NCBI RefSeq assembly: GCF_014230145.1
Contig: NZ_JACHVC010000013.1
Location: 992,001 to 1,056,000 of the forward strand
DNA from: Pelagicoccus albus
GTDB taxonomy: Bacteria > Verrucomicrobiota > Verrucomicrobiia > Opitutales > Opitutaceae
Length of the DNA: 64,000 nucleotides
Reading direction: 5' to 3'
The notes under the pieces are model-generated. The model was not told the origin of the DNA. It did not search any database and saw only the letters and a list, made by a program, of their open reading frames with translations. The position numbers and the translations under genes were made by a program. Below, one piece after another: positions 46,486-55,266 of the stretch. Numbering within the stretch: the first letter of the stretch is position 1; the number at the start of each line of letters is the position of its first letter.

Positions 46486-47460
46486 ATGAGAAAGAAGATT
46501 AAGGCTAAATTTTTTGATGTATCACGTCCGACCATTCTCAAAGCGAACTCCCTGCTGAAAAACTATAAAGAGATAGTCTGGCTTATTGGCGACGGACGAA
46601 GCGGAACTACATGGGTGTCAGATCTTATCAATCACGATAAGCAGTACCGGGAAATGTTCGAGCCATTCCATCCTAAGTACGTCAGAAGCTTCGCCTTCAT
46701 CGATCCGCACCATTACATAAAAAAGGGGGAAGAAAACGAGCGACTCAAAGACCTCCTTTCCCGAGTTTTTAGCGGGAGATATACCCACGAGCGAATCGAC
46801 TCTGAAAACAACTCCCTGGTGTACAAGGGGATCATCGTGAAGGATATTTTCGCAAACCTCTTGAGCCACTGGGCTACTTCACACTTTCCCCACGTAAAAC
46901 CAGTGTTGCTCATTCGCAACCCCTTCGCGGTTGCCGTTTCGAAATACAAGAAATCAGATTGGTACTGGGCCATCGAGCCCCGACACTTGCTCGATCAGGA
47001 AAACCTGCATCAGGACTACCTGTTACCGTTTGAGAACATCATCAAAAAGGTCAGTGATGAGAAAAACCACATCCTGAACCTCATCCTAATTTGGTCCATA
47101 ATCAACTATGTGCCTTTGAGGCAATTCAAGCGCGAAAAGCTCCATATTTGCCATTACGAAAACGTATACCTAAATCCCGAACAGGAAATACTAAAGGTCC
47201 TAAAATTCGTTAGAGGAAAAAACGACATCCCAAACTTTCACCTTCCCAAACACGTTATAAATCGCCCCAGCCGAGTGGTAGGAAAGCACAGCAATATGCT
47301 ATCTTCAACAAATCCAATAACCACTTGGAAAAGCGAGCTAACTCCGCGACTGATTAGCGAAGGGATGAAGATACTTGAAAGTTTCGGACTCGAACGGTTG
47401 TACGACGAAAATTCAATGCCGAATTTAGAGGCGTTTGAAGAAATACAGAACCGAGTCTGA
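46486..47460 (+). CDS. Sulfotransferase family protein
   Basis: A 324-residue PAPS-dependent sulfotransferase. The 5'-phosphosulfate loop is IGDGRSGTTWVSDLIN (residues 34-49), and VLLIRNPFAVAVSKYKKSDW is the 3'-phosphate-binding segment. The ending YENVYLNPEQEILKVLKFV is common in the bacterial sulfotransferase family. It should place sulfate on a sugar of the polymer, giving an anionic polysaccharide. Start has a reasonable CAAGGAC site before ATG. It stands alone. Confidence 0.85.
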   Translation: MRKKIKAKFFDVSRPTILKANSLLKNYKEIVWLIGDGRSGTTWVSDLINHDKQYREMFEPFHPKYVRSFAFIDPHHYIKKGEENERLKDLLSRVFSGRYTHERIDSENNSLVYKGIIVKDIFANLLSHWATSHFPHVKPVLLIRNPFAVAVSKYKKSDWYWAIEPRHLLDQENLHQDYLLPFENIIKKVSDEKNHILNLILIWSIINYVPLRQFKREKLHICHYENVYLNPEQEILKVLKFVRGKNDIPNFHLPKHVINRPSRVVGKHSNMLSSTNPITTWKSELTPRLISEGMKILESFGLERLYDENSMPNLEAFEEIQNRV

Positions 47461-47760
47461 GGAGCAAGCTGCCGGACTTATTCAGAAAGGAGGTCGGTAC
47501 AGTTCCTGATGATAAACATTTCAGCTACCGCCTGCCCTCGCAAACAGTAGACGGCTTAACTTCGCTACCCGCTGCAAAGTCAGGTTCTCAGCTGCCTGAA
47601 ACACAATCGTCTTTTTGGGTATGAAAAGCTCCTCTCAGACGCTGCATGGGCTACCCGCCACTTTTTAGCAATGCAACGAGGTCGTTAGCTAAGTGCTGAC
47701 CGACTCCAGGAATGGGGTAACACCTGAGCAAGATTCACCCGCAGCACGTCTTGGGAGAGT
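47461..47760. other. Gene-free spacer
   Basis: About 300 bases between convergent genes. I see no supported coding sequence or clear hairpin. Confidence 0.3.
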
Positions 47761-49650
47761 TCACTCACTGAGTGCTGCTTCAAATCGACTCTCCAAAAGC
47801 TCGTTCAACAAACGTTCCGCACCTCTATCATTTACATGATAGTAGTCAGAATAGAGCACTCCCTCATCGTGAACGACCAAAACCCCGCCCTCCTCCGTCT
47901 TCAGGTAGGGGTAGATGTCGATAAAGCCTACATTCGGAAGACCAAGTTTCTCAACCCGACCTCTCACGGTTTCATTAATTTCCGAAATATGAGACGAACC
48001 TTCAAAAGATAGATCCTGGCCTGACCGAGAGAGAGCGAGCGCATACTTGTTAAGAGCTTTTTCATGCGTCTTAGGAAGATCGACCATTGGGACTTGGGAG
48101 AGGACGTGCACCTCATCACAATTTTGGCTGAGTAATTTGATGTAATTGGATAGCACCACATCAAAATTTTCTCGGCCGACATCCCATACCCAGGCTTCCG
48201 CGAGAATCCCCACGCGAGCTTTGATAGAACTTAGGCGCTGGAGCCTCATTTCGTTCAGTTCACCCGCGTAAGATCGATTTGGCTTCGGGCCGTCATCTGT
48301 GATTGAAACACCGGGGACAGCCAGATTCTCCAAGCTAAGAGCGTTTTCCTCAGCGTATTGGTAGATAGCTCTGACCAACGCTTCGGCATGCGAATCACCA
48401 ACAATTAAAATATCAACCTCGCCTTCGTGAGTGTGGGACCCAACCCCCTCTCCGCTCTCAAGAATGGATTCGGTGGCATCTATCTCAAACTCAGTGTCTA
48501 TCACATAGTGATCTTCAAACTCCCTCAGATGATCTGGCACACCGGGACTGGAGGTCTTAAGGGCCAACGGCAGAGCAAAACCTGCCAAAAAAAGAGGGGC
48601 AACTCCCACAACCACTAGATGCCTCCTCGTTCCTGTCCTGAAGGGGGTCTCAACAAAATGATAGCTTAGGGCCGCTGAAGCGAAAGTCAGCAAAACGACC
48701 CAGACGACATTGGGATCCGGACTGAGAAATCTCGAAAAAACGATTATCGGCCAATGCCATAGATACAAAGAATACGAGATACGACCGATGTAGTTTACAG
48801 GAGCAATCCCCAGAATAGCCTTACCCACAGGATCAGCTGTCCCGAACGCAAGGACCAGAGCAGCCCCTAAACAGGGAATAGCAGCACGGTAACCTGGAAA
48901 ATAATCGTTATAGCTAATTACGCAAAAAGAGGCAACGATGAGGCAGAGCCCTCCCAAAGAAGCTAACGAAGCCAATCTGGAACCCAAAATCCGCACCAAT
49001 GTTGCAGGCCCCACCATCGCCACTACACTTCCAACAAGGAGCTCCCACATCCGAGCCGGCAAGAGATAAAAAGCCGCACTCTGATCCAATGGAGTTTGAT
49101 ATATCGAAACGCCGAAGCTGACGAAGGCTAACACGATAAAAAATGGCAATATGGCTTTTCTACTAAGTTTGTAGAGAAGCAGCACCAGAAGAGGAAAAAC
49201 AATATAGAACTGTTCTTCCAACGATAAGGACCAAGTATGAAGCAACGCGATACTCTCAGAGCTGTTGGACCAATAATTCCCCGTGGTTAGATAGAGGAAG
49301 ATATTCGAAAACGAAAATACAGCCGCGATCGATTGCCCAAACAAATCCGACCTCTCTGGGTTCATCAGCACGTAGTTCCCTGCTATGACCACAAAGAACA
49401 GATTGGCGAACAAAGCCGGATAAAGTCGTTTAATTCGCCTTATCCAAAATCCTCCTAGCGTAAAACGACCTTGCTCTACGCTTCTAAGAATAATGGACGT
49501 GATCAGAAATCCAGAGATCACAAAAAAAACATCAACGCCGAGGAATCCTCCCTCGAGCATTCCCGAATCGATGTGGAAAATGAAAACCGCAAGCACCGAC
49601 AAAGCCCTAAGGCCATCAATTTCTGGTCTGTAACGAATAAAGCTGCTCAT
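47761..49650 (-). CDS. OafA-type acyltransferase with SGNH hydrolase domain
   Basis: A 629-residue fusion. The first 360 residues are an acyltransferase-3 membrane domain: FIRYRPEIDGLRALSVLAVF, FIFHIDSGMLEGGFLGVDVF (essential His), FVISGFLITSI and SYSLYLWHWPIIVFSRF. The C-terminal periplasmic part is an SGNH domain with VDILIVGDSHAEALVRAI (Ser in GDSH) and the catalytic YSDYYHVNDRGAERLL pair. Such proteins O-acetylate surface glycans. Length and domain order fit the OafA family. Confidence 0.9.
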   Translation of the reverse strand: MSSFIRYRPEIDGLRALSVLAVFIFHIDSGMLEGGFLGVDVFFVISGFLITSIILRSVEQGRFTLGGFWIRRIKRLYPALFANLFFVVIAGNYVLMNPERSDLFGQSIAAVFSFSNIFLYLTTGNYWSNSSESIALLHTWSLSLEEQFYIVFPLLVLLLYKLSRKAILPFFIVLAFVSFGVSIYQTPLDQSAAFYLLPARMWELLVGSVVAMVGPATLVRILGSRLASLASLGGLCLIVASFCVISYNDYFPGYRAAIPCLGAALVLAFGTADPVGKAILGIAPVNYIGRISYSLYLWHWPIIVFSRFLSPDPNVVWVVLLTFASAALSYHFVETPFRTGTRRHLVVVGVAPLFLAGFALPLALKTSSPGVPDHLREFEDHYVIDTEFEIDATESILESGEGVGSHTHEGEVDILIVGDSHAEALVRAIYQYAEENALSLENLAVPGVSITDDGPKPNRSYAGELNEMRLQRLSSIKARVGILAEAWVWDVGRENFDVVLSNYIKLLSQNCDEVHVLSQVPMVDLPKTHEKALNKYALALSRSGQDLSFEGSSHISEINETVRGRVEKLGLPNVGFIDIYPYLKTEEGGVLVVHDEGVLYSDYYHVNDRGAERLLNELLESRFEAALSE

Positions 49651-49942
49651 CGTCCATTCAACATGTTCCCGTTAGAACGACCTCTAGGGGAACTAGTTTA
49701 GCAGCTTGAAGCACTTACCCTACCAATCTATAGTCAAGGATTTACATTCCCCTATAAAATACATACGGCTCACTCTCGATAGCGGTATGCAACAGGCAAA
49801 TTACGTAATGGCTCACGTTATAAAATCCCCAAATTGGCCCAGTAAAGGATTCCAAACAAACACCTACTTACCAGGCAAGCCGATCTCTGCACCTGCCCAT
49901 AACGGACAGAACTACAACTAGGCTGAAACGGAATGACACCCA

Positions 49943-51256
49943 CTAGGAGCTTTCGAACAACCTTTTGCGTTGCAGCGAGTTAAATTTCTCCGCGTCCAGA
50001 GGGCGAAAATAATCAAACCCTTCCTTCGAAGACATCGCATCTTTTGCCAAATAGAGGCGGCCCTTGTACTTACCAACAATCTTGTCTAGCTGAACAACCA
50101 GATCTGGCAGTTTGTCGTTAATCTTAAAATCCAATGCAAGCGTGTAGCCCTCAATAGGGAAAGAGTTGTAAGCAGCTGGATTATGCTTCCCAAAAAGCTT
50201 GAGCACAGCCAGGAAAGAACCTTGCCCGCTCTTGTGAATAGCATCCAGTAATTCGCCTAGACCCTCTTCGCTTGTTTCCAGTGGCAGGGCCATTTGGTAC
50301 TGAATAAAACCACTTTTTCCGTAAATTCGGTTCCACTCCAAAATACTGTCTAGCGGGTAGAAAAACGTATCATAATCTACGAAATTTGATATCTTCTTCT
50401 TGAACTGCTTAAAATAGTAAAGGAAATTGAAAGCCTTAACCGTAAGGGTGTTAAGCGTGATATTTGGGAAGAAAAACGGAACAGTCTTCTTCCCCTTCTC
50501 TTTAAGGTTTAAAGGACTCTTTTTGAACTTTTCAGGCAATTCATTGAGGAGAGCATGTTCTCCCCTCATCATGATAGAACGACCCTGGTTCGAACCTTTC
50601 TGTAGGCAATCGATCCAAGCCACAGAGTAAGTCCAATCCTTCGACTCATCAAAAAGCTTCATGATCTCTTTGATATTCTTCGCCTTGATACACTCTTGGC
50701 GAATATAGGCCGACTCGATCGGTTTCAGCTGAAATGTCGCCTCTGTTATCACACCGGTTAGGCCCATCCCTCCAACCGTAGCCCAGAAGAGTTCCGAGTT
50801 TTCATCGCGCGAGCACTCGCGGAGCTCCCCATCTTCGCAAAGAAGCTCAAATCGAGAAACATGCTCTGAAAAGCACCCCTCCACATGGTGGTTTTTCCCG
50901 TGCACATCTGCAGCGATAGCTCCGCCAATCGTTACAAACTTAGTACCCGGGGTAACCGGCAGGAAAAAGCCTTTCGGGACACTCAGCTCAAGGACGTCCG
51001 CTAGCAAGGCTCCAGCCTGGCAAGTCACAACTCCAGTTTCTTCGTCGAATGCAAGAAACTTGTTGTAGCTCGTCATATCGATCATTCTGGAACAAAGAGC
51101 AGCGTCTCCATAACAGCGACCATTGCCTCTGGCCAACACAAGATCACAGGCCTCAAAGTCCTTGAGAAGTTCGGACTTGTAAGAAGGGATACTAACCTCG
51201 GCTTCGACTAATGGATAATTGCCCCAATTAGATACGGTTTTACTTTGGAAGGACAT
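49943..51256 (-). CDS. DprE1-like FAD-dependent oxidoreductase
   Basis: A 437-residue FAD-linked oxidase of the decaprenylphosphoryl-ribose 2'-oxidase type. FAD-binding segments RGNGRCYGDAAL and TIGGAIAADVHGKNHHVEG lie in the N-terminal half, and the C-terminal half has GSFLAVLKLFGKHNPAAYNS, GYTLALDFKIN, and the catalytic-Lys segment GRLYLAKDAMSS (Lys405). These parallel DprE1. The position of the benzothiazinone-reactive Cys of the mycobacterial enzyme appears to be Ala374 here. Its likely substrate is the lipid-linked ribose made by the HAD-UbiA protein at 42455. Confidence 0.85.
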   Translation of the reverse strand: MSFQSKTVSNWGNYPLVEAEVSIPSYKSELLKDFEACDLVLARGNGRCYGDAALCSRMIDMTSYNKFLAFDEETGVVTCQAGALLADVLELSVPKGFFLPVTPGTKFVTIGGAIAADVHGKNHHVEGCFSEHVSRFELLCEDGELRECSRDENSELFWATVGGMGLTGVITEATFQLKPIESAYIRQECIKAKNIKEIMKLFDESKDWTYSVAWIDCLQKGSNQGRSIMMRGEHALLNELPEKFKKSPLNLKEKGKKTVPFFFPNITLNTLTVKAFNFLYYFKQFKKKISNFVDYDTFFYPLDSILEWNRIYGKSGFIQYQMALPLETSEEGLGELLDAIHKSGQGSFLAVLKLFGKHNPAAYNSFPIEGYTLALDFKINDKLPDLVVQLDKIVGKYKGRLYLAKDAMSSKEGFDYFRPLDAEKFNSLQRKRLFESS

Positions 51257-51662
51257 GGTTTGCTATTTCGCAAGTTAGAGTTGGGAATTCGAATAAACCT
51301 TCGAAAATCAGGTAACTAAGCAAATGCCGACTGTTACCCAATCCCTAAATTTGAGAGCTAAGTTGTTTTTTGAAGAATATCGGCAAATCCAAGCTTACGT
51401 TGATAAAAAAAACACTAATCAGTCTTTGGATTTTTAACGGATCACCATCGTCGCCACAGATACGCAGAAAACGTCAAAACGTCGGGAAACCACTAAGGGT
51501 TATCCCGTATATACACGTGATTTCCCCAAATTATGCTTCGATTAGAGGGCACACAACCTAGAGATTCCTCCTAATTTTGGCTTATCTAATTCAAGCTTGC
51601 GTCGAAACTTGGTGAGAACACTTTCCATCGAAAAAGACGTAAATAAGCGCTTCCCACCAACA
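51257..51662. other. Spacer between DprE1-like and GT2 genes
   Basis: About 400 bases between divergent genes, A+T-rich. No feature is supported. The open frame from 51370 lacks any recognisable motif. Promoters for both genes are expected. Confidence 0.3.
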
Positions 51663-52481
51663 ATGAAGGACCCACTCAAAAAGTCCGTGTCGTTTTGCAT
51701 CTCCTGCAAGGATCGACTGAGTTACATTCAGAGCACTCTGCCCGTAAATCTGGAACAAAACAGAAAGGACAAAGCGATGGTCGAGTTTGTCCTCGCCGAT
51801 TTGGGAAGTAAAGACGGGCTCACGGAATGGGTGGTCTCCAACTTCAGTAAAGAAATAGATGAAGGTTACCTTCGTCTTATCTACACAGAGGGAATGCCAA
51901 AATTCCACATGGCTCTGGCAAAAAACACCGCACACGCTTACTCAACCGGCGAGATTCTCACGAGCTTGGACGCTGACAACTTCACCGGACCAAGGGGAGG
52001 TAAATTTGTCTACGACTGCTTTAAAAAGCACAATTTTGAGACAATTCTTCACCAATTCAGTGGGTCATGGAGAGACGGTACTTGCGGAAGAATGTCCTAT
52101 AACCGAAAACACTTCATAGGAGTAGGAGGCTACGATGAGCAACTAGAGCCTTTTGGGCACGACGACCTAGATATTCTGGGAAGGCTGAAGGCCAAGTACT
52201 CCCTAAAGGTCTCAACTGGGCTAGATAGCATTTTTCGGCGGCTCTATTTCAGAAAAATAAAGAAGCTCAAAAGTCACCCCAGATACAATCGAGCCATCGA
52301 ATCGCCCCCCACTGGCGGAGAGGACTATCGTCAAGACATGACGAAAAGAAATCGCGTTTTGAGCGACAAAAATATCGCCGAAGGAAATTACCAAGCCAAC
52401 GGTGGGAAAATTGGTATTACGGAAGGTGTGAAGTTATGGCATCGCGGTGAATATATACCATGCGAACCGACAACACTTTAA
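51663..52481 (+). CDS. Glycosyltransferase family 2-like (GalNAc transferase-like)
   Basis: A protein of about 272 residues from ATG 51663 (TTG 51597 would add 22). It begins VSFCISCKDRLSYIQSTLPV, then FVLADLGSKDGLTEWV, and the metal motif TSLDADNF. GVGGYDEQLEPFGHDDLDIL is the acceptor-side motif shared with polypeptide- and chondroitin-type GalNAc transferases. Its donor is unknown. Confidence 0.75.
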   Translation: MKDPLKKSVSFCISCKDRLSYIQSTLPVNLEQNRKDKAMVEFVLADLGSKDGLTEWVVSNFSKEIDEGYLRLIYTEGMPKFHMALAKNTAHAYSTGEILTSLDADNFTGPRGGKFVYDCFKKHNFETILHQFSGSWRDGTCGRMSYNRKHFIGVGGYDEQLEPFGHDDLDILGRLKAKYSLKVSTGLDSIFRRLYFRKIKKLKSHPRYNRAIESPPTGGEDYRQDMTKRNRVLSDKNIAEGNYQANGGKIGITEGVKLWHRGEYIPCEPTTL

Positions 52482-52547
52482 TTTCCTTATGTAACATCAT
52501 GCATCGGCCCTCCTCTCACGATTAAAGGCGGGATCTAATCAGAAGAA

Positions 52548-54056
52548 ATGAAAACTGAACGGAATCCAATCCTAGATCCCTTATTGCTCTTGATTGTGGC
52601 TGTGGGAGTAATCCTCAGATTTTACTCAATCGGATCTGAATCGCTTTGGCAGGATGAAGGAACATCTCATATGTTCGCGACGTTGCCGATGGCTGAGCTA
52701 CTTGGGGAACAGGGAAAAGCAGAAACAAATCCACCCCTATTTTACATAGTACTAAACGCATGGGTTAGCATTTTTGGCGAATCCGAGGCTAGTCTCCGCA
52801 CGCCGTCGGCGATATTCAGCATTCTCTCTCTATTTTTCACATACTATTCTGGGTTGTACCTCAAAAACAGGCGAACCGGACTGATCGCAGCAGCCATTTC
52901 GGCTGTCATGGTGGAACACATATACTACGCCCAAGAAGCAAGGACATATACATTGCTATTACTAGGTGCGACCATTTCGGTTGCGGGATTCTCTAGGTTG
53001 TTTGCGAACCCAGAACAGGCAGGAAAGACCATCGGAAAGGGCTTCGACTGGATGGCCTGGGGATTGTATTTACTCGGCACGAGCGTTTCACTGTATGCTC
53101 ATAACACAGGAGTCTTTGTCCCCTCCTCACTAACTGCCGCAGCTATCATCAGCTTCCTTGTAAAGCCTAAACGATATGGCCTTGGCTTCGCCATTAATTG
53201 GCTAATCGTCAATCTTGCGGTAATCGTAATATGGCTTCCTTGGATCTTTGTGATTCTAAACCAAGTAAGCGACATGAGTTCATTTTGGATCAACATGCCA
53301 AAACCTATGGATCTCATAAAGACCCCGATGCAGCTCTATATACCGATCGAGGGCTCGCTAAGACTGCTTTCTAAAACCGCTATCGTCGCAACCGGATTGG
53401 CATTTTTAGTCTACTGCTGGAAAAAAAACAAATGGGACCTTCTCTGCATGTTATTTTTATTAACTGGCAGCGTCTTCATACAGGCATACCTCGCTAGCTA
53501 TTATCAGCCCATATTTATTCCCAGATTATTTATATGGACGCTCCCAATGTTCGCCTTAATACTAGCGATCGGAGCTGAGTCACTGCGAAAGCCGATTTTA
53601 ATATATTCGGTTTCAGCTCTACTGATCGCAATGAATTGCATAGGGCTAAAAGACTATTACCGAAAAGCGGACAAAGAATACTGGGACGAATTAGCATTAG
53701 CCTACCAGGCACTGGATAATCATAAGACCCTCAAACTTCTGCAGCCAGCTGATATACATATGCCACTGGGTTACTACCTTGAAGACGCAGATGCGTTAAA
53801 CGAGGAATCGATAGGCATCGTGGACGGGGATCCGAAAGAAACGACCTACGGAAGTCATTTGGTTAAACACCTAGTGTCGGTCGATAAAGTAACCGCAGCA
53901 GTTGTGGGGCGTGAGAGACTGCTTGTAGTGGTTCGAGGAACACTGAACAGCGATCCAACGACCCTGCTCTCAAACCTAGAATCCGAATTCCAGCTCACTG
54001 AGAAATTTCGCAGAGGACACATCGCAATCTATGAGGCTTTACGCAAAAATCGCTAG
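52548..54056 (+). CDS. GT39/ArnT-like membrane glycosyltransferase
   Basis: A 502-residue polytopic protein. The first extracytoplasmic loop has the GT39 signature SLWQDEGTSHMFA with the D-E pair, followed by NPPLFYIVLNAWVSIFGES and the ASLRTPSAIFSILSLF helix. About ten helices follow and the C-terminal 120 residues are soluble. Enzymes of this type use polyprenyl-phosphate sugars as donors on the outer face of the membrane. It fits as the enzyme that spends the lipid-linked pentose predicted from the DprE1/DprE2/UbiA-like set. Confidence 0.8.
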   Translation: MKTERNPILDPLLLLIVAVGVILRFYSIGSESLWQDEGTSHMFATLPMAELLGEQGKAETNPPLFYIVLNAWVSIFGESEASLRTPSAIFSILSLFFTYYSGLYLKNRRTGLIAAAISAVMVEHIYYAQEARTYTLLLLGATISVAGFSRLFANPEQAGKTIGKGFDWMAWGLYLLGTSVSLYAHNTGVFVPSSLTAAAIISFLVKPKRYGLGFAINWLIVNLAVIVIWLPWIFVILNQVSDMSSFWINMPKPMDLIKTPMQLYIPIEGSLRLLSKTAIVATGLAFLVYCWKKNKWDLLCMLFLLTGSVFIQAYLASYYQPIFIPRLFIWTLPMFALILAIGAESLRKPILIYSVSALLIAMNCIGLKDYYRKADKEYWDELALAYQALDNHKTLKLLQPADIHMPLGYYLEDADALNEESIGIVDGDPKETTYGSHLVKHLVSVDKVTAAVVGRERLLVVVRGTLNSDPTTLLSNLESEFQLTEKFRRGHIAIYEALRKNR

Positions 54057-54236
54057 GCCGATACCAGATTGCTTCATAATAGCTGCCATAAAAGGACTCC
54101 GTTTAGCGTTGAACCAGCTAACGCCTGTTTCAGCCGTTGAAAGCCGAAACGTTGTCTGAACGAGCGACAATTATCCTTAATTTCAGCAGTCCTCACTTGG
54201 AAAGCTAGATAGCCAAACCCGAGATCAATCTCAATA

Positions 54237-55205
54237 ATGTCACAGAATTCGCGACCGGATTTCGAAACACCCGTAAGCAAAAACAGGTTGTGGATTTTCG
54301 CTGCCACGAACTTAGCCGTTTTTCTAGCGTACCTTCCGCTCCTGTTCCCCATGTACGCCTACAGTTTCGGAGTGGACCTGTACTCGCACTTAGTTCTCAT
54401 ACCAGTTATTTCGATCGTCCTCGGAGTGATGGATTGGAGGGACCAGAGCATTGCGGTAAGCGAGACTTCTGCCAAATCCGCCCCCCCCTCAAAGCTGAGC
54501 ATGATGCTCGCAGTGGCCTGTTTGGTCCTCGCAGGAATAGCACTCCAGATACACTTCAAATTCAAATCGGACTGGAACAGCGTTGGCTTGGTAGAAAATA
54601 GCTACTCAGCAGCTGCTTGGTCGTGGATTTTCGTCGTTTGGGCCGCATCCTTCCTTCTGTTGCCTTCCACCCTCTTAAAATTCTGGCGATTTCATCTGGC
54701 ATTTCTGGCGTTCGCAGCCCCCTTCCCCATTCCGGTCACAGAAGCGATACAGAGCTTCTTCCAACATGTCTCTGCCGAAGCGGCCTACCTGCTGATCAAG
54801 TGGTCTGGAATTCCCATTTACAAAGAGGGACTCCTATTTGAAATGCCGACAATCGCTATGGAAGTCGCACCACAATGCAGTGGTCTGCGCTCTAGCTTAG
54901 TGCTCTTCATAGTGAGCACCGTGGCGTCCTACCTATTCCTGAAGACAACTTGGAAACGAAGCCTTCTCGTCCTGCTTGTCGTTCCCGTGGGCATCTTCAG
55001 AAACGCGTTTCGAATTTGGATATTGGCCCTACAGTGCTATCATATTGGCCCAGAAATGATCCACGGCTGGTTTCACAAACACGGGGGGCAACCATTGTTC
55101 GCAGTGACCTTGATCCCCTTTTTCGCAGTTCTCTACTTTCTCCGAAAAAGCGAACCAACTCAAATAGAGCCCGAAAAAAGAGATTCTGCTGAAGAGAAAA
55201 TATAG
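54237..55205 (+). CDS. xrt: Exosortase
   Basis: A 322-residue polytopic membrane transpeptidase-like protein. The catalytic triad is visible: Cys214 in EVAPQCSGLRSS, Arg259 in GIFRNAFRIWIL and His near 280-282 in IHGWFHKHGGQPLF. The N-terminal membrane region reads SHLVLIPVISIVLGV. Exosortases process proteins with C-terminal PEP-CTERM-like signals and are usually linked to exopolysaccharide synthesis. There is no fused EpsI (DUF3485) domain. The subclass (XrtA or another type) is not decided. It is followed by the PrsT-like gene after 61 bases. Confidence 0.9.
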   Translation: MSQNSRPDFETPVSKNRLWIFAATNLAVFLAYLPLLFPMYAYSFGVDLYSHLVLIPVISIVLGVMDWRDQSIAVSETSAKSAPPSKLSMMLAVACLVLAGIALQIHFKFKSDWNSVGLVENSYSAAAWSWIFVVWAASFLLLPSTLLKFWRFHLAFLAFAAPFPIPVTEAIQSFFQHVSAEAAYLLIKWSGIPIYKEGLLFEMPTIAMEVAPQCSGLRSSLVLFIVSTVASYLFLKTTWKRSLLVLLVVPVGIFRNAFRIWILALQCYHIGPEMIHGWFHKHGGQPLFAVTLIPFFAVLYFLRKSEPTQIEPEKRDSAEEKI

Positions 55206-55266
55206 TCTCCTCCCCCCTAGGTAGACTCAGGCTTTTGAGCCCATAAATTTAAAGAGCATCATAACT

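Noticed and set aside
54074-54352. A 92-residue minus-strand open frame in front of the exosortase gene
   Set aside because: It overlaps the exosortase start on the other strand. The C-terminal wording vaguely suggests a transposase fragment, but I could not support it.
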